The position numbers and the translations under genes were made by a program. From JAADHY01 sp964428935 (GTDB lineage: Bacteria; Planctomycetota; Planctomycetia; Planctomycetales; Planctomycetaceae), in assembly GCA_964428935.1 (NCBI GenBank), contig CAYSAG010000027.1, positions 1 through 29,277 on the forward strand: a stretch of 29,277 bases of DNA. Direction: 5' to 3'. Shown piece after piece: positions 15,893 to 24,681 of the stretch (position 1 is its first letter; every line of letters starts with the position of its first letter). The notes beneath the pieces are model-generated. The model saw only the letters and a list, made by a program, of their open reading frames with translations. It made no database searches and was not told the DNA's origin.

Positions 15893-16228
15893 ATGCCCCA
15901 GCGAAGGAGGAGGGTCGCGGTGCGACGGAGACGTCGCGACGCGTCCGCGACAACGGTGGGTTCGCCCCACTCGGGCTACACGCCCGTCCTGGACGGGCCG
16001 CACGAGCTGGAATTGAAGGTTCGTCACGAGCTGCTGTCGGAAGGGCGACTCCACTTCGCCAGCCTGGTCGTGCACCGAATCGCCGACGGCGTCTGTCTGG
16101 AAGGGGTTGTTGAGGCCGAAGAGGACGCGCCGGACGTGACCGGAGTGGCTCGGCGCGTTGAAGGTGTCGACCGGGTCATCAATCGACTGGTCGTTCGCCG
16201 CGCCGGGCGGGTGCCGGCGAAAGGCTGA
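15893..16228 (+). CDS. BON domain-containing protein
   Basis: A 111-residue protein. The start is strongly basic (MPQRRRRVAVRRRRR), followed by a short linker. Residues 45-105 form a BON-like alpha/beta unit: LELKVRHELLSEGRLHFASL, then VHRIADGVCLEGVVEAEEDA, then a helix and the closing VEGVDRVINRLVVRR. BON domains are small modules thought to bind phospholipids or similar surfaces, often in periplasmic proteins such as OsmY. Here no true signal peptide is visible, so the location is open. The ATG at 15893 has GGAGGG six bases upstream. A second, even stronger AGGAGG lies seven bases before an in-frame TTG at 15860, so an N-terminus 11 residues longer is possible. Confidence 0.72.
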   Translation: MPQRRRRVAVRRRRRDASATTVGSPHSGYTPVLDGPHELELKVRHELLSEGRLHFASLVVHRIADGVCLEGVVEAEEDAPDVTGVARRVEGVDRVINRLVVRRAGRVPAKG

Positions 16229-16535
16229 GCGGCCAAGACGCTCGACCGTTTTCGTTCCGGTGAGGCTCGCGACGGCCAACCGACGTCCGGCCGCCGAGCA
16301 CGAAGGTGGGCCGGACGGCGGGCTCCGGACGGTTGCTTTCTTTCTGGCCCGCTGCCCGGACGCTCTGCCGAGCTTGTTACTCCGTGCTCGCGCAAACCGG
16401 GCCCGGCCGACGAAGAGCGTTTCGACGCGGCCCCTGACCCCGTGCGGCCGCTCTGCTGCGCAGTCGAGAGCCGAAAAACGTGTGCCGAACGACAGCCGCA
16501 CGAAGACCGAACGCGGCGGTCACCGAGTGCCTTGG
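16229..16535. other. Convergent gap between the BON and UPF0173 genes
   Basis: A 307-bp convergent gap. I see no gene, no T-tract terminator and no notable repeat. Confidence 0.4.
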
Positions 16536-17231
16536 TCAGGCCGTTCGGCTCAGCTCACACGACTGGCCGGGTTTCAGCACGACCGGCTCGGTCGACGTCT
16601 CCCGCTTGACCCGCTCGGCCCACGCCTCCACGTCCTGCTCAATCAACGGCCACGTGCCGTAGTGAGACGGAATGACCCGCTTGGGCTCCAGCATTTTCAC
16701 GGCCAACAGCGCGTCGTCGGGGCCCATGGTGAAATTGTCGCCGATTGGCAGCGTGGCCAGGTCGACGCCCTCGGCGCCAATCAGTTTCATGTCGGAGAAC
16801 AGCCCAGTGTCTCCGGCGTGGTAGAAGTTGCCGTCGGCCAGTTTGAGCAAGACGCCGGCCGGATGACCGCCGTACGAACCGTCGGGCAGCATGGAGCCGT
16901 GCACGGCGTTGGTCAGCTTGACCCGGCCGAAGTCGAATTGGTGGGACCCGCCAATGTGGAGCGGGTGGACGTTGCTCACGCCCTGCTTCTGCAGCCACTC
17001 GGTAATTTCGTAGTTCGAAATGACCAGCGCGCCGGTCCGTTTGGCAATGGAGACGGTGTCGCCCACGTGGTCGCCGTGTCCGTGCGTGACAATGACCACG
17101 TCGGCCGACACGTCCGACTCCTGCACGGCCGCCGATGGGTTTCCGTTCAAGAAGGGGTCAATGAGGATGGTCTTTCCGCCGGTTTCGATTTGAAACGTTC
17201 CGTGTCCGAGCCAAGTCACTTTGGTTGCCAT
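16536..17231 (-). CDS. Metal-dependent hydrolase, UPF0173 family (metallo-beta-lactamase fold)
   Basis: A 231-residue protein starting MATKVTWLGHGTFQIETGGK. It has the metallo-beta-lactamase zinc motif THGHGDHVGD (His50, His52, Asp54, His55), further metal ligands in NAVHGS (His111) and HAGDTG (Asp141), and His190 in VIPSHYGTWP. The length and the N-terminal 'WLGH' strand match the UPF0173/UlaG-like group of small hydrolases, about 220-230 residues. The substrate is not known. The protein is cytoplasmic, with no signal peptide. The ATG at 17231 has a strong GGAGGGG ribosome-binding site seven bases upstream. It is flanked by gaps on both sides and looks monocistronic. Confidence 0.9.
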   Translation of the reverse strand: MATKVTWLGHGTFQIETGGKTILIDPFLNGNPSAAVQESDVSADVVIVTHGHGDHVGDTVSIAKRTGALVISNYEITEWLQKQGVSNVHPLHIGGSHQFDFGRVKLTNAVHGSMLPDGSYGGHPAGVLLKLADGNFYHAGDTGLFSDMKLIGAEGVDLATLPIGDNFTMGPDDALLAVKMLEPKRVIPSHYGTWPLIEQDVEAWAERVKRETSTEPVVLKPGQSCELSRTA

Positions 17232-17757
17232 GAGTAAGCCCCTCCTGCAGGTCTGACCAGAGTGAGTTTGTGCCGCCGAGCGCCGGTCGCCGCCGCTCGG
17301 TGGCCCAGCCGGCGTTCCGCTCGCCCCAACCACAGGCGACGACGGCAGTGAGCGCAGCCGCGTGGGGCGTCCGAGCCGCAGCCCTGTCGCTCTTGCTTGA
17401 GCGGGCGGCCGCTCGAGACTGCAAGAGCAAAAGCGGCGGCAACTGAAGGCCTCGGCAGGCTGAGACGGACGTCTGCTCGCGCTCGCCGCGCCTCGCTGCG
17501 CGTCATCGGCTGCTGCCGGCGTTCTACTGTTTAGCCAATGGGCACGTCGGTCCGCAAGCCGTCGAGGTGAAACGGGGGCGAGTGCCTCGCGAGCCAAAGC
17601 TCGGGCTCCGGCCTGCTGTGTCGGTCGGACCTGGGAGGAGTGGTCTGTGCCAAAGCAGTTGCGGCGCAGGACGCTGGGCCGACGGTGGTCCGCGCGAGAA
17701 GACGGTCGGCCCGGCGCGAGCCGCGCGTCCGCGGCGTCGGTGGCGTCGCCGGTCGGC
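17232..17757. other. Intergenic gap between the squalene-repeat and UPF0173 genes
   Basis: A 526-bp gap between two minus-strand genes. The frames in it are Arg/Ala-rich chance frames. I find no clear promoter or terminator. Confidence 0.4.
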
Positions 17758-19284
17758 TCACCGAGTCTCGACCGTCGACTGCGCTTGTCCAATGACTTGG
17801 CGTTGGTAAAGCGGCAAGTGGCGGTAGTAGACCTCGAGGGTCATGACGCACAAGCAGGTCATGTACAGCCGGCCGCCTTGTCGGCCGTGGGGGTCGGCCG
17901 GGTACCAGCTTCCGGCGGCGTGGCCCTTCTTGTCTTGAGTGGCAATCAGGTGCTCCCGCATGACTTCGTTCCATCTTTTCCACTCCGGCCCGCCCCAGTG
18001 GTGCAGCACTTGGGCCGCGTAGTAGTTGTAGTACATGTTGTTTTTGTCTGGGCCGAGCCGGGACAGGAAGGCGACCCCCTCCTGGAGCGGCCGTTTGTCG
18101 GGGGTCCAGCCCAGGTACATGCGGCAGAGCAAGCCGACGGCGGTCATGGACGGCTTGCGGCCGGGCGAGTTGTACCCGTAGAAGGCACCTCCGGCCGTTT
18201 GCACGTGAGTCAAGAACTTCTCGACCCCCTGCAGTACCTGGTCGGGAACACGCAGGCCGGCGGCTTTGGCACTGACCAAAGCCATGACTTGCCACCCGGT
18301 GACCGAAAGGTCTCCCGTTTGGTTCGGCTCGTAGCGCCAGCCGCCTCCCACTGGGTCTTGCGCGTCGACGATGAAGTGGACGGCGGCTTGAGCGGCGCGG
18401 CGAATGTCGACGTCCTTGGTCATGGCGTAGTCCTCGCACAAAGCGATTGTGGCCAAGCCGTGGGAGTACATGCGGCTGTTTCGCGGCCCGTGGCCGCGCA
18501 GGTCGAGTCGAGGAGCCTCGCCGTGACGCCGAATTTTCTCGCCATGGGTCAACAAGTACGACAGTCCCGCGGCGACCTGTTTCTTGTAAAGGCCTTTCTT
18601 GTGAGTCTGGCCGGCGCCGAGGTAGGCCAACAGAGCCATGGCCGTGGCCGCCAGACGGCAGTCCGCGTACTTGCCCGCCGGCAGGCAGTCTGTTCCGCAG
18701 GCGGGCCGTACGTGGTCGAAGCTCCAGCTGCCGTCTCGGTCCTGGTGGCGAGCCAGCCATTCCAGACCGCGGCTGACGGCCGCCTCGCTGGCCGCCGTGC
18801 CTCCCTGGCTCGCCAACAACGCTTGCCTGGCCGCGCCGGTGCGTCCCGCAAACTCCGACTTCAGCGGCACGGGCGGTCCGGTGGGCGTCGGAATTTTCGC
18901 GGCGACCGACAAGGGAAGGTCGTTCACGTCGATTTGGAACGTGGCCGGCGGAGCGACCTGCGGGGCCAGCGGCTTCTCGTCCGGGCGTCCTTTCGTCGCC
19001 AGGTCCTCGGCGAGTTCGTCGCTGGGAGCCACCACCAGCTCCTCCGGCTGCTGTTCGGTGTCGACGCGAGCCACCGTGACGAAACGAGCCGTCTCGGGCT
19101 GAAACTGGAGAATAATGAGCGACAGGACCAACAGCAGGAGCAGGTGGAGCAAGCTGCTGACGAGGAAGCTGACGAGAGCCACTCGGGCCAGCCGGTACTG
19201 CCAAAGTTTGGTTCCCGCTTGCCGCAGCCAACGGACCAGCAAAGGCTGATCGGACCGCGCGGCTTGTTCGCTGTGCGGCGTCAT
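17758..19284 (-). CDS. Membrane-anchored prenyltransferase/squalene-oxidase repeat protein
   Basis: About 508 residues from the ATG at 19284; starts at 19344 (ATG) or 19399-19401 (GTG) would add 20 or 39 residues, and none has a strong ribosome-binding site. Residues 30-60 form one long hydrophobic helix (ALVSFLVSSLLHLLLLLVLS). A Pro-rich linker of about 100 residues follows. The C-terminal 350 residues are alpha/alpha-toroid repeats of the squalene-cyclase type (GLEWLARHQDRDGSWSFDHV, AQAAVHFIVDAQDPVGGGWR, YYAAQVLHHWGGPEWKRWNE). The DXDD motif of true hopene cyclases is not seen, so a binding or scaffold role is more likely than cyclisation. Similar membrane-tethered proteins are common in planctomycetes. 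It lies directly downstream of pyrE. Confidence 0.82.
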   Translation of the reverse strand: MTPHSEQAARSDQPLLVRWLRQAGTKLWQYRLARVALVSFLVSSLLHLLLLLVLSLIILQFQPETARFVTVARVDTEQQPEELVVAPSDELAEDLATKGRPDEKPLAPQVAPPATFQIDVNDLPLSVAAKIPTPTGPPVPLKSEFAGRTGAARQALLASQGGTAASEAAVSRGLEWLARHQDRDGSWSFDHVRPACGTDCLPAGKYADCRLAATAMALLAYLGAGQTHKKGLYKKQVAAGLSYLLTHGEKIRRHGEAPRLDLRGHGPRNSRMYSHGLATIALCEDYAMTKDVDIRRAAQAAVHFIVDAQDPVGGGWRYEPNQTGDLSVTGWQVMALVSAKAAGLRVPDQVLQGVEKFLTHVQTAGGAFYGYNSPGRKPSMTAVGLLCRMYLGWTPDKRPLQEGVAFLSRLGPDKNNMYYNYYAAQVLHHWGGPEWKRWNEVMREHLIATQDKKGHAAGSWYPADPHGRQGGRLYMTCLCVMTLEVYYRHLPLYQRQVIGQAQSTVETR

Positions 19285-19419
19285 TCTCTGCGCGCGTCGC
19301 TCCAACCGGCTGTTCGAACACGAGGAATCGGTCGGGACAGTCATTCCAAAACGGAACGACGTCGCCCAGGGCCGGGCCTCTTCAGCCCCACCCGTCCACA
19401 CACGGAAGCCGGGTCGCTG

Positions 19420-19995
19420 TTACGCCGAGGGCTGGCCCGAGCCTGGAGTGGGTGGCTGAATGCCGAAGTCTTGAATGGTCAGCAGGGAGCGAAACGAAAG
19501 GTTCCGCTTGGCGAAGTTCTCCGCTCCGCCTTCCATTCGGTCGACAATGCCCAACACGCACACCACCTGACAACCGAACTCGGTGACGCGGTCGACCGCC
19601 TGCAGGGCACTGCCGCCAGTGGTCACCACGTCCTCCACAATGACCACTCGAGACCCCGGCTTGACCGGACCTTCGATGAACCGTTGAGTGCCGTGGTCCT
19701 TGGGCTGCTTGCGAACCAGGAAACCGTCCAACGCCCGACCCGACTCGGCCGCCACCACGAGCAGGCCGCCGACAATCGGGTCGGCTCCAATGGACATTCC
19801 TCCGACCGCGTCAAACTCCAGGTCCCGAACCAGCTCCCACAAGCCCGCACAGACCAAACGCAAGCCTTCCGAATGCAAAGTAATTTGTTTGCCGTCCAGG
19901 TAGTAGGACGATTTTTTTCCCGAGGCCAGAGTGAACTCACCGAACTTCAACGCTCGTTCACGAAAGAGCCCAATCAGTCGCTCGCGGTCAAACAT
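19420..19995 (-). CDS. pyrE: Orotate phosphoribosyltransferase
   Basis: A 191-residue enzyme that joins orotate to PRPP to give OMP in pyrimidine synthesis. Visible are the N-terminal FTLASGKKSSYYLDGKQITL strand-loop, the Lys-rich loop LVRKQPKDHGTQRFIEG (residues 93-109), which covers the active site, and the PRPP-binding motif VVIVEDVVTTGGSA (117-130). The length is typical of the bacterial PyrE family, about 190-210. The ATG at 19995 has AAAGG upstream. The squalene-repeat gene follows on the same strand; the 39-residue basic ORF and the ThiF-like gene precede it, so all four may be co-transcribed. No other pyr gene is near. Confidence 0.94.
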   Translation of the reverse strand: MFDRERLIGLFRERALKFGEFTLASGKKSSYYLDGKQITLHSEGLRLVCAGLWELVRDLEFDAVGGMSIGADPIVGGLLVVAAESGRALDGFLVRKQPKDHGTQRFIEGPVKPGSRVVIVEDVVTTGGSALQAVDRVTEFGCQVVCVLGIVDRMEGGAENFAKRNLSFRSLLTIQDFGIQPPTPGSGQPSA

Positions 19996-20134
19996 GCTTC
20001 GACCTTTCGTCTCGGTTCGGTGCTGCGGGACCCGACGGTCGGGCGGCCCGACAAACGGCGCACGGCGCCGGCTGCTGCCCTTGCCGTCCGGTCCGCGCCC
20101 AGCGGCTCCATGCGTCCGCCGACCAACGGGCCGC

Positions 20135-20254
20135 TCACTTGCTCCGCCGTCGTCGTTGCAAGTTCCTGGCCACTTGGTTGGCCAGACGCCGTTTCTGCAG
20201 GTGGGCGAACTTGGTCGCCGGCTTCCGAGCCGTCTGTCGGCCTTTCCCGCTCAT
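20135..20254 (-). CDS. Small, highly basic 39-residue protein (putative)
   Basis: A complete ORF of 39 residues, starting MSGKGRQTARKPATKFAHLQ and ending NLQRRRRSK. About 13 residues are Arg or Lys and only the N-terminal Met-Ser-Gly is free of charge. The ATG is preceded by GGAG eight bases upstream. A weak promoter-like pair (TTCGTC-17 bp-TAAAGC) lies just before it. The size and charge recall small ribosome-associated or RNA-binding proteins, but I cannot assign a family. It fills the otherwise unexplained gap between the ThiF-like gene and pyrE on the same strand. It could still be a chance ORF in Arg-rich sequence; the good ribosome-binding site and the Lys/Gln/Asn content argue for a gene. 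Confidence 0.55.
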   Translation of the reverse strand: MSGKGRQTARKPATKFAHLQKRRLANQVARNLQRRRRSK

Positions 20255-20380
20255 TGGTCCGTCTCCGCTGACAGCTTTACAGAAGCGAACGGCGTCGACG
20301 AACTGCCGACCACCGTCCCGCCGCGTCCAGAGCCTCGAACCGGCGCCGTTCGAACCGGCCGCCGTCCCTCACCCCCAATC

Positions 20381-21148
20381 TTACTCCTCGGCCGACCCCA
20401 GGTGTCCGCAAATTCGGCACGACGGGTCACGAGAGATTCGGCACTTCTGGAAGCTCATGTCGCGCAAGTCGAAGACCAGCAGCTCACCGGCCAACGTCTG
20501 GCCGAAACCAGCAATCAACTTGATGGCTTCCATGGCTGCCATGCAGCCGACGGCTCCCGACACCGCACCGAAGACCGGAAACTGACGCTTCCACGTGGGC
20601 GGGTCTTCGGGGTAGAGGCAGGAAAGGCACGGAGTTTGGCCGGGCAGAATGGTCGTCATCTGTGCCTGCAGCTCGTACATGGCACACTCGACCATGGGCT
20701 TGCCCTGCCGCACGGCCTCGCGGTTCAACGCGAAGCGTTCGCGGAACAGCGGAGCACAGTCGACCACAACGTCCGCCTGAGCCACCAGGTCGGCCGCGTT
20801 TTCGTCGCTGACGTTCTCCGGCACGGCCTCGACTTCCAAGCGAGGGTTCAGCTCCTTCAGACGCCGGGCAGCCGACTCGACTCGCGGCTTGCCCAGCCAG
20901 TCGTAGGTCATGAGCAACTGGCGGTTCAAGTCGCTCAGCTTGACGTTTCCGGCGTGAGCCAGCACGAGCCGCCCGACGCCGGCCGCGGCCAGCTCGTACG
21001 CCACGACTCCCCCCAGCCCGCCCACGCGGGAAACCAGGACCGTCGCGCCCTTCAGTTTCTCCTGGCCCGCCTCGCCAAACTCCGGCACCCAAATCTGCCA
21101 CTCGTACGTGGCTCGTTCCTCGTCGGACAACGGAATTCGCTTGGCCAT
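20381..21148 (-). CDS. ThiF/MoeB/HesA-family E1-like protein with altered nucleotide motif
   Basis: A 255-residue protein of the ThiF/MoeB superfamily, which normally adenylates the C-terminus of a ubiquitin-like sulfur carrier. Conserved features are GGLGGVVAYELAAAGVGRL (43-61), LSDLNRQLL (Arg76, Gln77), two Cys pairs likely to bind zinc (Cys174/177 and Cys244/247) and the AVSGAVGCMAAMEAIKLIAG helix. The first Gly of the GxGG loop is Arg41, and the usual 'DFD' ATP/magnesium strand reads LAHAGNV (His65, Gly67). I recall a subgroup of bacterial ThiF-like proteins with similar changes. No ThiS- or MoaD-like carrier gene is next to it. The ATG at 21148 follows GGTGGTGA. Adenylation activity is uncertain. 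Confidence 0.87.
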   Translation of the reverse strand: MAKRIPLSDEERATYEWQIWVPEFGEAGQEKLKGATVLVSRVGGLGGVVAYELAAAGVGRLVLAHAGNVKLSDLNRQLLMTYDWLGKPRVESAARRLKELNPRLEVEAVPENVSDENAADLVAQADVVVDCAPLFRERFALNREAVRQGKPMVECAMYELQAQMTTILPGQTPCLSCLYPEDPPTWKRQFPVFGAVSGAVGCMAAMEAIKLIAGFGQTLAGELLVFDLRDMSFQKCRISRDPSCRICGHLGSAEE

Positions 21149-21779
21149 GTCTTTTTTTCACCACCCAGTGCACGCTGCGAGAAGTCCGAGGCACGAGCGG
21201 CCGTCTCACCCCCGACCGCCTGCTGAACTGCGACGCGTCGCACGCCGGACCGAACAACGCACGTCGGGCCGAACGACGAGGAGGCAAGACCAACGCGGTC
21301 CGGCAATGGAGCTGCTCGTTCCTTCGGCAGTACCGGCCGTCCGACTGCTGCTCCAGCGACAGCCGCAAGCCGCCCCGCGACAACGGCTCGAACGCGACCA
21401 ACAACGTCCCGCACGAATCGGCAACTTAGCCAGCGACCGCCCCGAAAGGCAAGCGTCCGCACATCCGCCGCGGCGCGTGGCGCGCAACGGCTTGCCGGAC
21501 GCCGGTGTCGCAACGCGGGTCAGTGGCTGGGGCTACGTGGAGACTTCTTGCCGCAGGGCTCGCCAGCGCGCGACAAAGATTTTCGCAGCAACGTTTTCCT
21601 TTCGTCCAGCGGACGGAACCGTACCGAACCTCCTGGCGCGCCGCCCTGGCTGCCGCGTTCCGCGATCAAGCGATCCACGACGCACGAGACGTTGCGTCGG
21701 CCGAAGCATTTCTGTTTGCCGAGTCGTTGCTGCCAGTTGATCGCGGACTTGCCGTCCCGAGTCGGTCGGTGTGCATACA
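21149..21779. other. Gap leading into the decayed IS66 region
   Basis: A 631-bp stretch with no intact gene. The first 500 bp look like host intergenic DNA. From about 21660 the sequence is lower in GC and contains three GATC sites within 80 bp (21664, 21671 and near 21739), so the foreign segment probably begins here. It may be a badly decayed middle part of the transposase, but I cannot align it. Confidence 0.4.
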
Positions 21780-22215
21780 GAGTGAGATGTTCGTTGCAAG
21801 AGGCACTGGGGTGGCGGAACCGTTGGTTGCGGGGCAAGGTCTCGGCGAAGCAGCTGCGGTAGCGGTGCGAGGAATTGCAGCACGAGCTTTTGTGTTTGGT
21901 GGGACGGCGGAAGCGGTACGCGGTGAGCGAGCGGTTGGCTCAATTGTTGTTCGACCGTCAGCACAGCGCGTTCGCCTTCTTGTCGGCCCCGGGGGCGTTT
22001 CGGCGACCAACGGCTTGGCGGAACGGGCGATTCGTCCGGCGGTGGTGAACCGGAAGGTGTGGGGCGGCAACCGGACGTGGCGGGGAGCCGAGGCGCAACA
22101 GATTCTGATGTCGGTCCTTCAAACGTGCGTCCAACGCAGCCTCTCCCCCATCCGCTTCCTCCACGACCTGCTCTCCTCCTTAAACCCACTCCTCCTCCCG
22201 GCTTCAGCGCGGTAA
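21780..22215 (+). pseudogene. Decayed IS66-family transposase, C-terminal remnant
   Basis: The conserved end of an IS66-type transposase can be read across frames. One frame gives SLQEALGWRNRWLRGKVSAK, then a TAG stop at 21860-21862, then VSERLAQLLFDRQHSAFAFL. At a five-G run (21991-21995) the frame changes and continues VSATNGLAERAIRPAVVNRK, then VWGGNRTWRGAEAQQILMSV, then a C-terminal helix. The motif ATNGLAERAIRPAVV corresponds to the 'TNNxAERAxRPxVI' signature near the IS66 C-terminus. With one stop and one frameshift, and no recognisable N-terminal half, it cannot encode a working enzyme. The stop codon lies within a 14-bp palindrome (22211-22224). The remnant marks the left flank of the foreign hydrolase gene. 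Confidence 0.78.
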
Positions 22216-22224
22216 ACAATTACC
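22211..22224. repeat. Palindrome at the end of the transposase remnant
   Basis: GGTAA-ACAA-TTACC is a 5-bp inverted repeat around 4 bases and includes the transposase stop codon. It may be part of the insertion sequence end, but I see no matching left-end copy. Confidence 0.3.
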
Positions 22225-22330
22225 CATGGCTCTCTCCCGACCGCGCCTGTCATCCCCGACGGACCATCACGCCACACCAACGTGTCACAACTATCGCAAC
22301 CTACACGATATTTAAGTCAACATAGGGTGT

Positions 22331-24681
22331 TTACAGCAGTGGTTTCTGGGCCCTAACGACTCTATTGGCCTTTTTTGCCCTGTGGGCTTTTTTCTTCAGC
22401 CGGCCGTTCATCCGTTCTTCGGTCAACACGTTGAGCGGCTGGCTGCGGAAGTAGACTTCTTTCTGTTTTCCATCCTTCAGAAGGGCCGATCCGCGAAGCA
22501 CGACGACGTAGACGCCCGGGTCATTGGGGATGCTGACGGCTTCGCCCTTCACGGCGATCTCATCGCCGCCGGCGGCGGGCATGAGAAACGCTTGCACCTT
22601 GATAGCTTTCACGTCATCACGCACGGGAGTCACCATCCACCGCACACTCCCTGCCTGCCCAGCGCGGTACGTCCGCTTCGCCGCGCCCTCGATGCCGGCA
22701 GGGTAACTGAAGACCGCCTTCACGGGCTGCCGGTGATGCGGCATGATCGTGACGGGAGTCGAAGTCGCGCCCAACTTGACCGTCGGCAGCATGGCCCGGG
22801 CGAAAGGGCTGAGGGCAAAGATCACGAAGCCGTCGGCGCCCAGTTGGCGGGCCAGCTTGATCTGCCGGGACAGGTTCACCGGCGTGGCCGAGCGCGTGGG
22901 GCTGACGCCGATGCCGGCGTAGACCGGAACCGCTCCGTCGATGGCCGTCACCTGCGGTCCGAGCCGCTCGCGGAGCAGCTCCACGCTGTGGGTGTAGTCC
23001 ATGGGGCAGACCATGGTGAGGTAGCCCTCCTTCGACCACGTCACCCAGTCCTGTGCCTCGTTCTCGTACGCCCCTCTGATGCTGGCGCGCGCGGCCAGCG
23101 AGATATGGATGTTGGGATCGATCTTGCGCACGCCCTCGGCGATGCGCTTGACCAGCGACGTCTGCAAATGCCGCCGCCAGTCTCTGTACCTGGCAGCGAG
23201 CTTGCCCTTGCCCGCGCAGTCCTGGGGCCAGTGCTCGATCTTGACGCCGGCCCACTCCTCGAACTTCTTCCGGCAGCGGTCGCAGTAGCAGTAGTTCCGG
23301 GACGGGTAGCGCATGAAGTCGAAGTGGATCCCGTCAGGATGGTACTTCTCGACCAGCTCCATCATCATGTCGTATTCCAACTGCCGGTTGCGCTCATCCG
23401 AGGGATCGAGCCATCGCGTGCTCCACTGGATGGGGCCCTTCTCCTTTTTGCCCATCGCCTGTTCCAGGCTCAGCACGAAGCGTCCTTCGTCGATGAACTT
23501 CTGACGCACCTCTTTCTCGCGGGCGTTGATCTGCCAGTTGGCCTTCCAGACGTGCACCTCGATGCCGTGCCGTCGGGCGGCTTCGAGGCACTCTTTCATC
23601 AGGTCCCTCTTGGTCTCCTGGGGCGCGTACTTGCTGGGATACTTTGCCGAGTTGGGGTAGCACATGAGCGGGAAGACGGCGTTGAAGTTCGCGTCCTCCA
23701 GTTCCGACATGATCGTCTCCCAATCGGTCGAGTCGTCCGGATGCAGCCACGCACCGCGGAGCTCGTACGGTCGAGAAGGGAACGTTGCGGCGAATGCCTT
23801 GCGCACGCTGACTGAGAACTCGTTGGCCAGGTCGAGCGCCTCGCCGAACCGCCCAGCGGCCAGGGCCTCGCGAGCCCTGCGCTGCTGGGCGATGGCCTTC
23901 TCCGCCCACCGGCGGGCGAGGGGCATCTTCGATGCCTTGCGAAGATCATCCAGACGGTCCCGGTCGGCCCCGGATGCCGCCTTGGCCAAGACGCCGTTCA
24001 CGATCTGGTCCCACTTGCCCGGGATGAAGTGGCCGATGGCGCCGAGCAGGAACCGCGTCTGCTGGTCGGCGTCGGCGTTGGGCCACAGGACGTGGGAGAC
24101 GAACAGACCGTTCGGCGAGAGGACCACCGCCGGGACACCGGTGCTGTTGCCGTCTTTGTCGTGCCAGATCGCGATGACGCGGCTGCCGGGGAGCACCTCT
24201 TCGACGATGCGGCTGCTGGGCGATTCCTGACGGACCTCGGCGGGGAAACCGGGCGGGGCGTCGGTGAACTTCATGGTGTGGAACTCGCCTGGGTACTTTG
24301 CGCCTCGGTAAGTGCATTTCCCAATGCCGAGCACCTTTCCGAGGGCCGGGGGGTATCCGTAGAACCACATAAGCTTCCCGCCGCCTTCGACAAACTTGAG
24401 GATCTGGCCACTTCGTCTTCTTGCATAACACTGTTGTAGGGAAAGATGGCGAGCTTGTACCCGGACAGCTTGCCGGCAATGACTTGCTCGTCGGTAAGCA
24501 GGTCGAAGGCTACGCCGCACTGGTCGAGCTTGCGCGTCACGGCGGTCACGTGGGTGGTTGCCTTTCCGCGGCTTCCGCCAACCGCGATGGTGCATTTCAC
24601 CACGGCCACGTCCGCTTTCCCGGCAAATACGATCGTCGCCGGGAAGACGATACTGAACACCGCAGTTGCGAATCGTGTCAT
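22331..24681 (-). pseudogene. Family-10-like glycosyl hydrolase (GHL10), one frameshift
   Basis: About 780 residues if the frame is repaired. The N-terminus MTRFATAVFSIVFPATIVFA is a signal peptide; its ATG at 24681 has GGAGGG six bases upstream. An amidotransferase-like domain follows (VAFDLLTDEQVIAGKLSGYK, LAIFPYNSVMQEDEVA). At 24406-24410 the frame breaks and resumes as QILKFVEGGGKLMWFYGYPP; one missing C in a GCC-CAG context explains it. The main domain (ELRGAWLHPDDSTDWETIMS, DGIHFDFMRYPSRNYCYCDR) matches the GHL10/DUF187 hydrolase-like TIM barrel. A C-terminal beta domain carries a Lys/Arg tail. It was probably a secreted or periplasmic polysaccharide enzyme. It uses ATC and GAT codons and is rich in GATC, unlike its neighbours, so it was acquired. 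A sequencing error remains possible. Confidence 0.82.

Noticed and set aside
17647..20271. Long plus-strand open frame of more than 870 codons opposite the squalene-repeat protein and pyrE
   Set aside because: It is antisense to two recognisable genes and has no family resemblance; long mirror frames are expected at this GC content.
22382..23815. Plus-strand open frame opposite the GHL10 gene
   Set aside because: The minus strand carries clear hydrolase motifs; the plus frame is His/Val/Asp-rich mirror sequence.
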